A stretch of DNA of 64,000 nt from Sandaracinus sp964481145. GTDB lineage: Bacteria > Myxococcota_A > Polyangia > Polyangiales > Sandaracinaceae. The notes under the pieces are model-generated. The model saw only the letters and a program-made list of their open reading frames with translations, did not search any database and was not told the DNA's origin. Positions 30,337 through 39,983 of this stretch are shown piece after piece (the first letter of the stretch is position 1; the number at the start of each line of letters is the position of its first letter). A program made the position numbers and the translations under genes. Where the stretch lies: contig CAYZTA010000008.1 in the NCBI GenBank assembly GCA_964481145.1, positions 1-64,000 of the forward strand, read 5' to 3'.

Positions 30337-31380
30337 ATGTACACCGACGTCCGAGCGATCAACGAGATGGTCCAGCGCGAGAGCGCTTTCGTCGATCCCA
30401 TTTTGCACGAGGTCAAAAAGGTCATCGTGGGTCAAGAGGCGATGATCGAGCGCATTTTGATTGGCCTTTTGACAGGTGGGCACGTGCTCCTGGAGGGAGT
30501 ACCGGGGCTCGCCAAAACGTTGACGGTCAAGACCGTGTGCGACACGATTTCCGCAAAGTTTTCGCGGATCCAGTTCACCCCCGACATGCTCCCGGCCGAT
30601 GTCGTGGGCACCGTGATCTACAACCAGCAAAAGGGTGAGTTTACAGCTAAAAAAGGGCCAATCTTCGCGAATTTGGTGCTGGCGGACGAGATCAACCGCG
30701 CGCCTGCGAAGGTGCAAAGTGCGCTGCTCGAAGCGATGCAAGAGCAGCAGATCACGATCGGCGATACCACGCACGAGCTGGAGCAGCCCTTCATGGTCAT
30801 GGCGACGCAGAATCCGGTCGAACAGGAGGGGACCTATCCACTGCCCGAAGCGCAGATCGATCGCTTCATGTTGCACGTGAAGGTGGGACACCCGAGCCGC
30901 GACGAAGAGAAAAAAATCATGTCGCGCATGGCGCAGGCCGCTCTTTTGGGGCCTCGCAAGCGCCGCCCACAAGAGGGCGAGGAGAGCCCCGCGGATCCGC
31001 TCTCGGTCCAGCGCATCTGTACACCGGAGCAGGTGCTCAAGGCGAGAGAGACCATCGGGCACATCATCGTGGATGAGAAGATCAACGACTACATCGTCGA
31101 TGTCGTGATCGCGACCCGCGATCCCAAAAAGGCCGGACTCAAAGATTTGGCGGGCATGGTGGCTCATGGAGCATCGCCACGCGCATCGATCGCTTTGAAC
31201 CTCGCGGCGCGCGCGCATGCCTTCATTCGCCATCGCGGATATGTGACGCCGGAAGACGTGAAGGCCGTGGGCCCCGATGTGCTGCGTCACCGCATCATCT
31301 TGACGTACGAGGCCGAAGCCGAAGAACTCACGAGCGAACAGGTCGTTCGGCGGATCTTCGATACGGTCGAGGTTCCATAG
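30337..31380 (+). CDS. MoxR-family AAA+ ATPase of the Bat operon
   Basis: 347 residues. Walker A GVPGLAKT, Walker B VLADEINRAPAKVQ, sensor ATQNPVEQEGTYPLPEAQID and C-terminal lid (GASPRASIALNLAARAHA) are all canonical for the MRP/MoxR type that heads bat operons. GAGG sits a few bases before the ATG. The gene is followed after nine bases by DUF58 and then by VWA, TPR and BatD genes, an order conserved in aerotolerance-type operons. By family knowledge it powers assembly or stress protection of envelope complexes. Confidence 0.95.
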   Translation: MYTDVRAINEMVQRESAFVDPILHEVKKVIVGQEAMIERILIGLLTGGHVLLEGVPGLAKTLTVKTVCDTISAKFSRIQFTPDMLPADVVGTVIYNQQKGEFTAKKGPIFANLVLADEINRAPAKVQSALLEAMQEQQITIGDTTHELEQPFMVMATQNPVEQEGTYPLPEAQIDRFMLHVKVGHPSRDEEKKIMSRMAQAALLGPRKRRPQEGEESPADPLSVQRICTPEQVLKARETIGHIIVDEKINDYIVDVVIATRDPKKAGLKDLAGMVAHGASPRASIALNLAARAHAFIRHRGYVTPEDVKAVGPDVLRHRIILTYEAEAEELTSEQVVRRIFDTVEVP

Positions 31381-31389
31381 AGCGCTCCT

Positions 31390-32277
31390 ATGATCCCGCG
31401 CGAGCTCATCAAGAAGCTTCGGACGATCGAGATCCGCACCGCGAAGCTCGCCAACGAGCAGTTGGCGGGCGGTTATCATTCGGTGTTCAAGGGGCGAGGA
31501 ATGGCGTTCAGCGAAGTGCGCCAATACCAGCCTGGCGACGATGTGCGTTTCATCGACTGGAACGTCAGCGCTCGGATGAGCGATGTGTATGTGAAGGTTT
31601 TCACAGAGGAGCGCGAGATGACGGTCATGCTCCTCGTGGATCTCTCCGCGAGTGAGCGGTTCGGCAGCGTGGCGCGACCCAAGGTCGAAACGGTGGCCGA
31701 GGTCGCTGCGCTCCTCGCGTTCAGTGCGATCAAGAATAACGATCGCGTGGGGCTGATTCTGTTTACAGATCGCGTGGAGCGATATGTGCCGCCGAAGAAA
31801 GGCAAGGGGCACGTGATGCGGGTGGTGACCGAGATCTTGACGGCGCGTCCCGAGGGACGAGGCACGGATCTCCGCTGCGCGCTCGATCTGCTCGGTGGAG
31901 TGCAGCGCCGTCGTTCCGTTGCGTTTTTGGTGAGTGATCTGATCGCGAACGACTGGGAGCGAAGTCTGCGGATCGCTTCGGCGCGCCATGATTTGATTCC
32001 GGTGCAAGTGATCGATCCGCGTGAAGAAGAGTTGCCAGATGTTGGGTTTGCGCTGATCGAAGATCTCGAGAGCGGTGAGCTGATCGAGGTGGACACGAGC
32101 GACATCGGTGTTCGCAATGCGTATGCGTCTCGGCTCGCGAAAGAGCGTGCTCAACGCGAGCAGCTCTTCGGGCGTCTCGGCATCGATCACGTGACCGTAC
32201 GCACCGATCGCGATTATGCCCGCGCGCTGAGTGAGCTCTTTCGGCGGCGCAGCAAGCGCATGAAGGGCTACGGATGA
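31390..32277 (+). CDS. DUF58 domain protein
   Basis: 295 residues with the DUF58 signature SEVRQYQPGDDVRFIDWNVSA (shown here in part: VRQYQPGDDVRFIDW), followed by a degenerate VWA fold (MLLVDLSASERFG, with DLSAS as a MIDAS-like motif). No TM segment is obvious. The partner of MoxR in bat-type operons. Its stop overlaps the next start by four bases (ATGA). Confidence 0.94.
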   Translation: MIPRELIKKLRTIEIRTAKLANEQLAGGYHSVFKGRGMAFSEVRQYQPGDDVRFIDWNVSARMSDVYVKVFTEEREMTVMLLVDLSASERFGSVARPKVETVAEVAALLAFSAIKNNDRVGLILFTDRVERYVPPKKGKGHVMRVVTEILTARPEGRGTDLRCALDLLGGVQRRRSVAFLVSDLIANDWERSLRIASARHDLIPVQVIDPREEELPDVGFALIEDLESGELIEVDTSDIGVRNAYASRLAKERAQREQLFGRLGIDHVTVRTDRDYARALSELFRRRSKRMKGYG

Positions 32278-33683
32278 GGGCGCTATTCGCAAGCTTCGTC
32301 GGATGCCTCGTTTTTTGTGCACCGGCCTTTGCAAACGATGCGGGGACGGCGGTGGACGAGCAGACCGCGATCGAACCCGAATCCGCACCGCTTCCTTTGG
32401 AACATCGTCCTGAAGTCGGATTGCGCGTCGAACCTCGCGAAGGGTTGATGGTAGGCGATCCCATCCGTGTGACGATCACGGTACGGTTGCCCGAAGGCGA
32501 TGATGTCGCCATTCCGCGGCAGAGCTTTGCGCCGTTCGAGCTTCATCACCAGGAACACCACGATCGCCCCGTCGAAGGGGGGCGTCGCGAATATGTATTC
32601 GAAGTGACGCTGCTCGCGCTCGAGCCCGGTCAACTCGAGTTGCCCGCATTGCGACTGCGGGTGGTGACGGCGGACGGCAGCGTGGGCTCTGTGTCTACAG
32701 AGCCCCAGACGATCTCGATCGGATCGCTTTTGGCGAACGAGCCAGACGCCGAGTTGCGTCCACCCACGGCGCCGCTGCCAGTGATGCAGGATGATTATAC
32801 TCTTGCGTGGATTTTGGCGACGATTGGCGGGATTCTGCTGACGGCGCTCCTCACGTGGCTCGTCGCACGCTGGTGGAATCGACGACCGAAGAAGGCAGCG
32901 CCTCCTCCCCCGCCCAAGCCCGCATGGGAGACCGCACTCGCCAAGCTCACGTCGCTCAAGCAGCGTCGTGGACGCTTGCTCGAAGATGGCAAGCACGTGG
33001 AACTCGTCGATGCCGTGAGCGATGCGCTGCGCGAATATTTCGGCGCGCGATACGACTTCAACGGCCTCGAGAGCACCACGGACGAAGTGCTCGCTCGCCT
33101 TCGAAACGTGGGGCTCGGAGCGGGAATGCAGAACGAGATCACCGTGCTCCTGGGGGAGTGTGATCTCGTGAAGTTCGCGAAGGCGCTTCCAAACGAAGAG
33201 CAGTGCGAACGTATGATCGAAGGTGCCATCGGCATCGTTCGCGGGACGATGCCAGGACGGCCGAACCCGGATCCGGGGGTTCGGGCTCCTTCGAGCGTGA
33301 AAGAAAAGGTCGAACCGCAAGTGGCGGGCGCTCCCATCACGTTGCCGCTCGCGCTTTCGTCGGCAGATGCGATCGACGCCGTCGTGAGCGCGACTGTGTT
33401 CGGTGTTGCGGAAGCGCGCGCCGCCGACCGCGATTTCAACGGCACGATCGTGGTGACGCTCGGAGTCTCCCTGCCAGACGATGAAGATTCACGTCGCGCG
33501 CTTCGCGACGTGCACGCCCAATTGAACCGGTCGCTCTCCGAAAGGAAGACGGCTTCGGGTGCGCCACTTCGTGTGATCATCGAGCATCTCCATGAGTCGG
33601 CGCTCGAGGCGGCCCAGCAGGATCGTGAGCCTCGAAAAACGACGTATGGAGCGGCTGCCTCGGCGAAGGAGGACAGGGCGTGA
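32274..33683 (+). CDS. Membrane protein with DUF4381-like cytoplasmic part and extra C-terminal domain
   Basis: 469 residues: signal peptide (ALFASFVGCLVFCAPAFA), periplasmic beta-rich region (about 40-150), one TM (LAWILATIGGILLTALLTWL, near 175-195), Pro-rich linker, then a cytoplasmic helical domain (VDAVSDALREYFGARYDFNG) of the DUF4381 type found in bat operons. The last roughly 120 residues (ADRDFNGTIVVTLGVSLPDD and on) are an additional domain not usual for that family. ATGA coupling upstream, GTGA coupling downstream. Confidence 0.82.
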   Translation: MRALFASFVGCLVFCAPAFANDAGTAVDEQTAIEPESAPLPLEHRPEVGLRVEPREGLMVGDPIRVTITVRLPEGDDVAIPRQSFAPFELHHQEHHDRPVEGGRREYVFEVTLLALEPGQLELPALRLRVVTADGSVGSVSTEPQTISIGSLLANEPDAELRPPTAPLPVMQDDYTLAWILATIGGILLTALLTWLVARWWNRRPKKAAPPPPPKPAWETALAKLTSLKQRRGRLLEDGKHVELVDAVSDALREYFGARYDFNGLESTTDEVLARLRNVGLGAGMQNEITVLLGECDLVKFAKALPNEEQCERMIEGAIGIVRGTMPGRPNPDPGVRAPSSVKEKVEPQVAGAPITLPLALSSADAIDAVVSATVFGVAEARAADRDFNGTIVVTLGVSLPDDEDSRRALRDVHAQLNRSLSERKTASGAPLRVIIEHLHESALEAAQQDREPRKTTYGAAASAKEDRA

Positions 33684-34798
33684 AGCGCGCGACCTCCCTC
33701 TTTCTTTCGCTCGGTTGGATGATGGTCTTCTTCGTGCCCATCGCGTACGTGTGCGCGTGGGCCGTGGAGTCGATCTACGAGGTGCCGCTCGAAGCGGGCT
33801 CGGTGCGTTTCGAGCGCCCGTGGGCGGGCTTGCTTTTGCTTGCGGCGCCCCTGGTGTGGCTCGCGCGCGGGTGGCTTCATACACGTCACGCACCGCGGAT
33901 TCTGCTCTCGCGGACGCATGATCTCGCGAAAGTGTCGCGGCCCGGAATTCGAGCGTGGATCGCGCCGGCGATGGCTCCTTTGCGATTCGTTGCGGTGTTG
34001 CTTTTGGCGCTCGCGCTCATGGGGCCGCAATCGATTCACGCGCGCGAATCGAGCGACGCGCTCGGGATCGACATCGTGCTCACGCTCGATGTCTCGCTCT
34101 CGATGGAGGCCCGCGACATCGAACCGAGCCGCTTCGCGGCGATGAAGGACGTCGTGGACGACTTCCTCGTAAGGCGCCCGAATGATCGCATCGGCGCCGT
34201 CATCTTCGGGCGCGACGCATATACGCTTTTGCCGCTCACGACCGACAAAGAAGCGCTGCGCGGGATGATTGCAGAGCTGCAGCTCAATATGGTGGACGGG
34301 CGTGGCACGGCGATCGGCAATGCGCTTGGAACGGCGCTCAATCGCCTGCGCCGTTCGGAGGCCGAGAGTCGAGTGGTGATTCTTTTGACGGATGGCGATT
34401 CGAACAGCGGCAACGTGTCACCCGAGCAAGCCGCCAGCTTCGCCGAGACGATGGGCGTTCGTGTCTACACCATTTTGATGGGCCAAGACGATCGAGCCGA
34501 GGTGCAGACGGGCACGGACATGTTTGGAAGACCCATTCGGGATCGCGGGAACTTCCCGATCAATCCGGAGCTGATGCGGAGCTTGGCCGAACGGACGGGA
34601 GGAGAGTCGTTCGTCGCCTCGGACCGCCGCGATTTGCAGCAGAGCTTTCACTCGATCCTCGATCATCTGGAGCGCAGCGAGATCGAAGACGCAGGGCGCA
34701 TGTATGGTGAGCTCTTTCCGGTGTTCGTGATCCCTGCGCTCGTGTTGCTCGTCTTGGAGCTCTTGATCGGCACGGTGTGGTTGCGGAGGTGGCCATGA
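33680..34798 (+). CDS. batA: BatA-like VWA membrane protein
   Basis: 372 residues. Two N-terminal TM segments (MMVFFVPIAYVCAWAV and WAGLLLLAAPLVWLA), a third before the VWA domain (FVAVLLLALALMG), a MIDAS DVSLSM, TDGDSNSGN, and a C-terminal TM (FVIPALVLLVLELLIGTVWL). GTG start overlapping the previous stop, with AAGGAGG upstream. The VWA domain probably faces the periplasm, as in BatA. The following gene is a second VWA protein, the BatA/BatB pair arrangement. Confidence 0.93.
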   Translation: MKRATSLFLSLGWMMVFFVPIAYVCAWAVESIYEVPLEAGSVRFERPWAGLLLLAAPLVWLARGWLHTRHAPRILLSRTHDLAKVSRPGIRAWIAPAMAPLRFVAVLLLALALMGPQSIHARESSDALGIDIVLTLDVSLSMEARDIEPSRFAAMKDVVDDFLVRRPNDRIGAVIFGRDAYTLLPLTTDKEALRGMIAELQLNMVDGRGTAIGNALGTALNRLRRSEAESRVVILLTDGDSNSGNVSPEQAASFAETMGVRVYTILMGQDDRAEVQTGTDMFGRPIRDRGNFPINPELMRSLAERTGGESFVASDRRDLQQSFHSILDHLERSEIEDAGRMYGELFPVFVIPALVLLVLELLIGTVWLRRWP

Positions 34799-35880
34799 GC
34801 TTTCGTCATTCGGAGCTGCTCTGGTTGCTCGCGCTCGTTCCCGTTCTGGCGAGCCTTCCGGTGTTCGCGTGGTGGCGACGTCAGCGCGCGGTGATGCGCT
34901 TTGGTCATCCGGAGACAACGGCGATGCTCATCGTCGGTCGCTCGGGGCCGTGGCGCGCTGCGCGAGCAGTCCTTTTCGTGCTGGGCCTCGTGCTTGCGGT
35001 CATCGCACTCGCAGGTCCGCAATGGGGGAGTCGAACGCGCGTGCTGCGCAAGCGCGGCGTGGATGTCGTCATCGCGCTCGATTTCAGTAAGAGCATGTTG
35101 GCGCGCGACGTGCGACCGAGCCGCATCGATCGCGCCAAGGCGGAGATCGTGCGCTTCATTCAAGAACTCGATGGAGATCGCGTGGGCGTCGTGGCCTTCG
35201 CCGGGGAAACGATGGAGTTTCCGATGACCACGGATTACGCCGCGCTCGAGCTCTTTTTTCGTGATCTTGGGCCGTACGACATGCCCGTGGGCGGCACTGC
35301 GATCGGCCGCGCGTTGACGGCTGCAGGGCGTTTGCTCGATCGCGCGACGCAGCGACGCGGACAGCCGGCTGACACAACGGAGACCGCGCGTTCGCGGGTC
35401 GTCATCTTGCTGACGGATGGTGAAGATCACGAGGGCGACCCGATCGCGGTCGCGCGTGAGCTCGGTGAGCGAGGGATTCGGGTGTACACGATCGGAATCG
35501 GCTCCCGAACGGGAGAGCCGATTCCGACGTATGCACCCGACGGAACATGGACAGGCTACTTGCGCGATGAGCAGGGTGGGCTCGTGCAGACGGCGCTGAC
35601 TGAAGAGAACGAGCAGCAACTGCGCGCCATCGCGGAAGCGACCGATGGGGGCCGCTTCTTTGCGGCGGGTCGTGGTGGCGTCGGAATCGAGGAAATTCGC
35701 GGCGAAATTCGAAGGATGCACCAGGACGAACAGCGCGCGCGACGTATTACGGTGCAAGAAGATCGATATGCGCTGCTACTCTTTCCAGCGTTTCTATTGA
35801 TTGTGCTCGAGGGGCTTTTGCCCGATGCGTGGATTGGAGGATGGCGCCGCAAGCGTCAGTCGGGAGGTCATGGACAATGA
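34795..35880 (+). CDS. batB: BatB-like VWA membrane protein
   Basis: 361 residues from ATG 34795 (GGAGGTG five bases upstream; ATGA overlap with batA). N-terminal TM segments (LLWLLALVPVLASLPVFAWW and VLFVLGLVLAVIALAG), MIDAS DFSKSM, the second VWA motif TDGEDHEGD and a C-terminal TM (YALLLFPAFLLIVLEGLL). The sequence between the MIDAS and the end follows batA closely, showing that the two are paralogues. ATGA coupling to the TPR gene. Confidence 0.93.
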   Translation: MSFRHSELLWLLALVPVLASLPVFAWWRRQRAVMRFGHPETTAMLIVGRSGPWRAARAVLFVLGLVLAVIALAGPQWGSRTRVLRKRGVDVVIALDFSKSMLARDVRPSRIDRAKAEIVRFIQELDGDRVGVVAFAGETMEFPMTTDYAALELFFRDLGPYDMPVGGTAIGRALTAAGRLLDRATQRRGQPADTTETARSRVVILLTDGEDHEGDPIAVARELGERGIRVYTIGIGSRTGEPIPTYAPDGTWTGYLRDEQGGLVQTALTEENEQQLRAIAEATDGGRFFAAGRGGVGIEEIRGEIRRMHQDEQRARRITVQEDRYALLLFPAFLLIVLEGLLPDAWIGGWRRKRQSGGHGQ

Positions 35881-36803
35881 CGCTCGTGTCGAGGATGAGG
35901 TGGCTCTCTTTCGGGTTGTCTCTTGGGCTATTGTGGATCGTGCCCTCCCAAGCCTCGGCGTGGGAGCTCTTCCGGAGCGAGAACCCTGACGTTCGAGAAG
36001 GCAACGAACGCCTCTTGGCGGGAGATGCGGCAGGCGCGGTGACCGCCTACGATCGCGCGGTGAGGGCATTGCCGAGTGAGCCAGCCGTGCATTTGGATCG
36101 AGGACTTGCGCTCTTGCACGCAGCTCGTTTCGATGAAGCGCGGGAGGAGCTTCTGCGGGCGACTGAGCCACCGGCGAGCGCAGAGGTGCGCGCTGCGGCT
36201 CATTATGATCTCGGGATCGCGTTCTATCAGCAGGGAGATGCCGCTGCGGCGGAGAATCACGAAGAGGCACAGCGGCTTTTTCGCGAAGCGGCGGATGCAT
36301 TTCGTAATTCGCTGCGGCAAACACCAGGCAACCGCGACGCCGCATGGAATCTAGAGCTTTCGCTCCGGCGCATTCGAGAACAGCAAGAGCAGCAGGAACA
36401 ACAAGAGCAAGAGCAAGAGCAACAAGAGCAGCAAGAACGAAATCAAGAGCAAGAGTCGCAGCAAGACGGCGAACAGAACGAACAAGAACGAGAAGGCCAA
36501 GAGCGCAACGAGCAGAGCTCGGAAGAGAACGCGGAGCCCAACGACTCTTCGCAAGAGCAGGACTCAGAGGGTGAGTCGAGCGATCCGTCGTCGGAGCAGA
36601 ATGCGCAGCAACAAGAAGAGTCGCAGCAAGATGCACAAGATTCGGCACAAGAGCCGAACTCCGAAGGCACGACGGATCGATCGGTGCCCGCGGACATGTC
36701 GCGGGTCCTCGACGCGCTCGAGGACGGCGAGGAGAATCTCGAGCGTGCGCTCGCTCGGTCGCGCGGCCAACGTCAAGCACGACGCGTGATTCGAGACTGG
36801 TAA
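35877..36803 (+). CDS. BatC-like TPR protein with Gln/Glu low-complexity tail
   Basis: 308 residues from ATG 35877 (GGAGGT upstream). Signal peptide or anchor (WLSFGLSLGLLWIVPSQASA), three TPR-like units (about 45-170, for example AAHYDLGIAFYQQGDAAAAE), then about 130 residues almost wholly Gln, Glu, Asn, Ser and Asp, and a short basic end (RSRGQRQARRVIRDW). TPR plus low-complexity acidic tail is the BatC pattern. The CAAGAG/GAGCAA codon repeats at 36378-36460 are slippage-prone. Confidence 0.9.
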   Translation: MTLVSRMRWLSFGLSLGLLWIVPSQASAWELFRSENPDVREGNERLLAGDAAGAVTAYDRAVRALPSEPAVHLDRGLALLHAARFDEAREELLRATEPPASAEVRAAAHYDLGIAFYQQGDAAAAENHEEAQRLFREAADAFRNSLRQTPGNRDAAWNLELSLRRIREQQEQQEQQEQEQEQQEQQERNQEQESQQDGEQNEQEREGQERNEQSSEENAEPNDSSQEQDSEGESSDPSSEQNAQQQEESQQDAQDSAQEPNSEGTTDRSVPADMSRVLDALEDGEENLERALARSRGQRQARRVIRDW

Positions 36804-36807
36804 AGAA

Positions 36808-38715
36808 ATGATGATGAACATCGCTCAGGTTCGAAATGCCATCGCGCGATGGGGGGTCTCAGTCGCGCTGGGATGCGCATTTCTACTGATGGCGATGCCG
36901 TGTCATGCGCAATCGGCGACGATTGTGATGAGCGCCGATCGAAATCAGGTCGCCGTGGGGGAGACGTTTCGTGTTCAGGTGCGTCTCGATGTGACGGGGG
37001 TCGAAGCGCCCGAGCCCGTGCTTCCCGATTTTGCGAACTTTGACATCGTGAGCCGCCAAATCTCGCGTCCGATGGAGTTTCGATTCGGGTTCGGTACGCA
37101 AACTCAGGTCGTTCAGTCGACTGTGGTGTATGCGTTCTTGTTGCGGGCACGCCAGCCTGGTCGTTTCGAATTGTCCGCTGCACGGGCCCACATCGCAGGT
37201 CACGATTACACGAGCCAGCCGCTTACGATCGTGGTGGGGGGGCAGGGAGCGCCTGGGACGTCGCCACCATCATCACAAAATTTGCCGGCGCCACCGAATG
37301 ATGTGGCGTCCTCTGCAGCTCCGCCGAATGGACAGCTCGATGGAGCCGCGTTCGACCCCCAGGCCTTCATCCGCACGGTCGTCGATCGCCCAAACCCATG
37401 GCTCGGGCAACAAGTTCGCGTCACCGTTTATTTGTACGTTCGTTCGGCCCTTCGTGCATCTCCGGTGATCACACGTGAGCCGAGCACGGACGGGTTTTGG
37501 GTTCATGATTTGTTGCCGCCGGCGCGCACCCTCGAAGCCACGGGCCAGGTCGTCGATGGCGTTCCATTCCGAGTCTATATGTTGCGTCGGTTCGCGGCAT
37601 TTCCGCTCCGTGCGGGAGACCTGACCATCGGCGCGCCGTCCGTGACGGTGCCCGTGGGCAGCGTATTCGATGTGTTCGCTGGGAACTCGCCCGATCTCGA
37701 GCGAACCGGAGTGGCGCAGACGATTCATGTGCGGCCCTTGCCTTCGGAGGGGAGACCGACGGGAGAGGTCCATGTGGGTCAACTGACGCTCGAAGCTTCG
37801 GTGGATCGCAATCAAGTTCCGACGGGCGATGCCGTCACGCTCACGTTGCGAGCGAGCGGAACGGGACACGTTCAAGGCGTGCGCGTCGAGGACCCTGTGA
37901 TCGAGGGGGTCCGTGTCCTTGCGCCGCAGACGAACGATCAGCTCGCAGCTCCGAACGATGTGGTCTCGGGCACTCGGGTGTTCGAGTGGTTGATCGTACC
38001 GGAGCGCGAAGGGACTCACACGATTCCTCCCTTTCGAGTTCCGACGTTCGATCCCGAGAGTGGGCGTTATCTCGTGGTCGAATCGCCTGCCGTGACGCTG
38101 ACGGCTGCGGGCAATCCCGTTCAGGCGGGTCGATCGAGCGCGGCAGAGGACGTCTCGCCATCGAGGGTGAATCCCGACACCGAGAGTCGACTTGGCCCCG
38201 TTCGCACCGAGAGCGCACTTTCACGAGGCTCCGAGGGGCTTGCGAAGCAAGCGTTTTATCCGTGGCTCCTCGCGGTGTTTCCGGTCGGGTGGCTCGGATT
38301 CGTAGGCTTGGTGTGGGTGCGACGTCGGGCGGCGGCACGTGCCGGGCAGCATACGCCTCGAAAGATCGTTCAAGAGGCGAGGCGTCGTTTGGCGGGTGCC
38401 GAGGCACTGCTGGCCAAGGGAGATGCGCGCGAGTTTTACGCTGCGGTGTCGCTTGCGATGAAATCAGTGATCGAAGGGCGTCTCGGGGAGGCGGTTGGAA
38501 GCTTGACGCATCGAGAGCTCTCGCGACGGCTCGTGACCCGCGGGATGGATGAAGCGCTGGCGAAGCGAATCACCGAGGAGCTCGAAGGGCACGAGATGGT
38601 GCGCTTCAGCGCGAGCGGCGCCGAGCCGGCGGAGATGCAAGCGGCGCTCATGCGCGCCCATGAGTTGATCGGTGAGCTCGATCGGTTCGTAGCCCGTCCA
38701 TTGGAGGACGCATGA
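36808..38715 (+). CDS. batD: BatD (oxygen-tolerance) family protein
   Basis: 635 residues. Signal peptide (LGCAFLLMAMPCHAQS), then beta-sandwich repeats starting VMSADRNQVAVGETFRVQV and again ASVDRNQVPTGDAVTLTL, typical of BatD. A TM (AFYPWLLAVFPVGWLGFVGL, near 485-505) and a C-terminal cytoplasmic helical domain (AKGDAREFYAAVSLAMKSV) follow. A Pro/Ser-rich spacer interrupts the first sandwich near residue 150. Four bases after the TPR gene; ATGA overlap with the next. Confidence 0.93.
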   Translation: MMMNIAQVRNAIARWGVSVALGCAFLLMAMPCHAQSATIVMSADRNQVAVGETFRVQVRLDVTGVEAPEPVLPDFANFDIVSRQISRPMEFRFGFGTQTQVVQSTVVYAFLLRARQPGRFELSAARAHIAGHDYTSQPLTIVVGGQGAPGTSPPSSQNLPAPPNDVASSAAPPNGQLDGAAFDPQAFIRTVVDRPNPWLGQQVRVTVYLYVRSALRASPVITREPSTDGFWVHDLLPPARTLEATGQVVDGVPFRVYMLRRFAAFPLRAGDLTIGAPSVTVPVGSVFDVFAGNSPDLERTGVAQTIHVRPLPSEGRPTGEVHVGQLTLEASVDRNQVPTGDAVTLTLRASGTGHVQGVRVEDPVIEGVRVLAPQTNDQLAAPNDVVSGTRVFEWLIVPEREGTHTIPPFRVPTFDPESGRYLVVESPAVTLTAAGNPVQAGRSSAAEDVSPSRVNPDTESRLGPVRTESALSRGSEGLAKQAFYPWLLAVFPVGWLGFVGLVWVRRRAAARAGQHTPRKIVQEARRRLAGAEALLAKGDAREFYAAVSLAMKSVIEGRLGEAVGSLTHRELSRRLVTRGMDEALAKRITEELEGHEMVRFSASGAEPAEMQAALMRAHELIGELDRFVARPLEDA

Positions 38716-39497
38716 GCGCCCGTTTCGTGTGGAGTGCGCTCTTGGTGATGGCGAGCTTGTCATCCGCGACGGGATGGGCTCGCGCGGACACGCTCGAGGA
38801 TGTCTTTCGTGCCGGGAACGAAGCGTATTTTCATGGTGAGTATGTCGAAGCCATCGAGCGCTATGAGAGCTTGGTCGAGCTCGGCGTGCGCGACGCGGAC
38901 GTGTTTTATAACCTCGGGATCGCGTATGAGCGGCGAGGCATGCATGGTGCGGCCATCGCTTCGTTCGAGCGTGCTCTTCGCATGCGTCCTGGGGATGCCG
39001 GAGTGAGGCGCGCGCTCGAATCGAGTCGTGAGGCGGCGGCAGAGCGGCGCGCGGAGCGAGAAGGAGAGGCCACGGTCGCATCGGGGCCAGGCCTCGGAGA
39101 AGCCTTGTTCGGTGGTGTCTCCGAAGATGTGCTCGCGTGGGCCGTGCTCTTCTTCGATGCGCTATTTTTCGCGGTGCTTGCTGGATTTCTTTTCGTGAGG
39201 AGAGAGACCTCGCGTCTCGTGCTCGGCATCGCGGCGCCGCTTTTGGGCATTGCGCTCACGCTCTCGGGGATCGGGCTCGCCGTGCGCTCGGGCGCGTTCG
39301 ATGAGGGGGTGCCTGCTGTGATCGTGGCGGATCGGAGCGTACTTCGTGAAGGACCGCGCGCGGGCGCCGGGGAGCGTGGTGTGGCGCGCGAAGGCGAGCG
39401 TGCGTGGATCATGGGGCGGGATCAGGATTGGGTGCGTGTGCGGATCGGGAGCCGTGAGGGGTGGATCGAGGAAGCGCGGGTGGTCGCGATCGAGTGA
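38712..39497 (+). CDS. BatE-like TPR - TM - SH3 protein
   Basis: 261 residues: signal peptide (VWSALLVMASLSSATGWARA), TPR units (NEAYFHGEYVEAIERYESL, YNLGIAYERRGMHGAAIASF), two TM helices (VLAWAVLFFDALFFAVLAGF and LGIAAPLLGIALTLSGIGLA) and a C-terminal bacterial SH3 domain (DRSVLREGPRAGAG, REGWIEEARVVAI). This is the BatE layout and closes the operon. GGAGG lies five bases before the ATG. No hairpin terminator follows. Confidence 0.9.
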   Translation: MSARFVWSALLVMASLSSATGWARADTLEDVFRAGNEAYFHGEYVEAIERYESLVELGVRDADVFYNLGIAYERRGMHGAAIASFERALRMRPGDAGVRRALESSREAAAERRAEREGEATVASGPGLGEALFGGVSEDVLAWAVLFFDALFFAVLAGFLFVRRETSRLVLGIAAPLLGIALTLSGIGLAVRSGAFDEGVPAVIVADRSVLREGPRAGAGERGVAREGERAWIMGRDQDWVRVRIGSREGWIEEARVVAIE

Positions 39498-39606
39498 AGA
39501 GCGGCGCGACTTCGTCAGCAGAGAGTCCTTGAGCTCGGAGCAGTCGTTGCGAAGCTGGCGAACGAGCTCGACCCTCCGGTCGGACTTGCTGAAGCGTCCG
39601 AACCGG

Positions 39607-39633
39607 TGGAGTGAATTTCGCGCCCGTGGCGCG
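39607..39633 (+). repeat. Left copy of 27-bp repeat flanking the MazF pair
   Basis: It matches 40389-40415 at 25 of 27 positions. Both copies can be read on the plus strand as RWSEFRARGA, and the two differences are synonymous (GAA/GAG, GCC/GCT), so this is probably a fragment of a duplicated coding sequence. Confidence 0.6.
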
Positions 39634-39674
39634 CAGCCGCGTGAAACCCTGGCGCTGATATCGGCATCAAGAGC

Positions 39675-39983
39675 TCACTCGTCGAGGCCGAGAGCGAAAC
39701 GAAGCGCGTCGTCGAGCTGGCGCAGCTTTGCCGACGAGAGAGAGCCGATCTTTTCAGCGAGCCGGTCCTTGTGCAGCGTGACCAACCAATCGCAATTGAC
39801 GACGCAAGGGCGAGAGAGGCCTTCGGCGCGGCCCAGCCGAACCTCGATTGCGAAGCCACGGAGCGTCGTGGAGACAGGTGCGACGATCACCAGTGCACGG
39901 ACTTCGTAAGCCTCTTTGCGAGAAACAAGTACGACGGGACGCCGTTTGTCGACCTGCGCCCACCATAGCTCACCGCGTTTCAC
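39675..39983 (-). CDS. MazF/PemK-type toxin (mRNA endoribonuclease)
   Basis: 102 residues from GTG 39983, which overlaps the antitoxin stop (GTGA). The sequence KRGELWWAQVDKRRPVVLVS is the classic MazF start, followed by APVSTTLRGFAIEV and VVNCDWLVTLHKDRL. By family knowledge it cleaves mRNA at short sequences and is neutralised by the upstream product. The frame extends to 40025, but that part overlaps the antitoxin. Confidence 0.92.
   Translation of the reverse strand: MKRGELWWAQVDKRRPVVLVSRKEAYEVRALVIVAPVSTTLRGFAIEVRLGRAEGLSRPCVVNCDWLVTLHKDRLAEKIGSLSSAKLRQLDDALRFALGLDE

Noticed and set aside
29986..32388. 800-codon minus-strand frame opposite moxR and DUF58
   Set aside because: Shadow of clear MoxR/DUF58 genes; rich in Arg/His, no recognisable domain, and it overlaps deoC in another frame.
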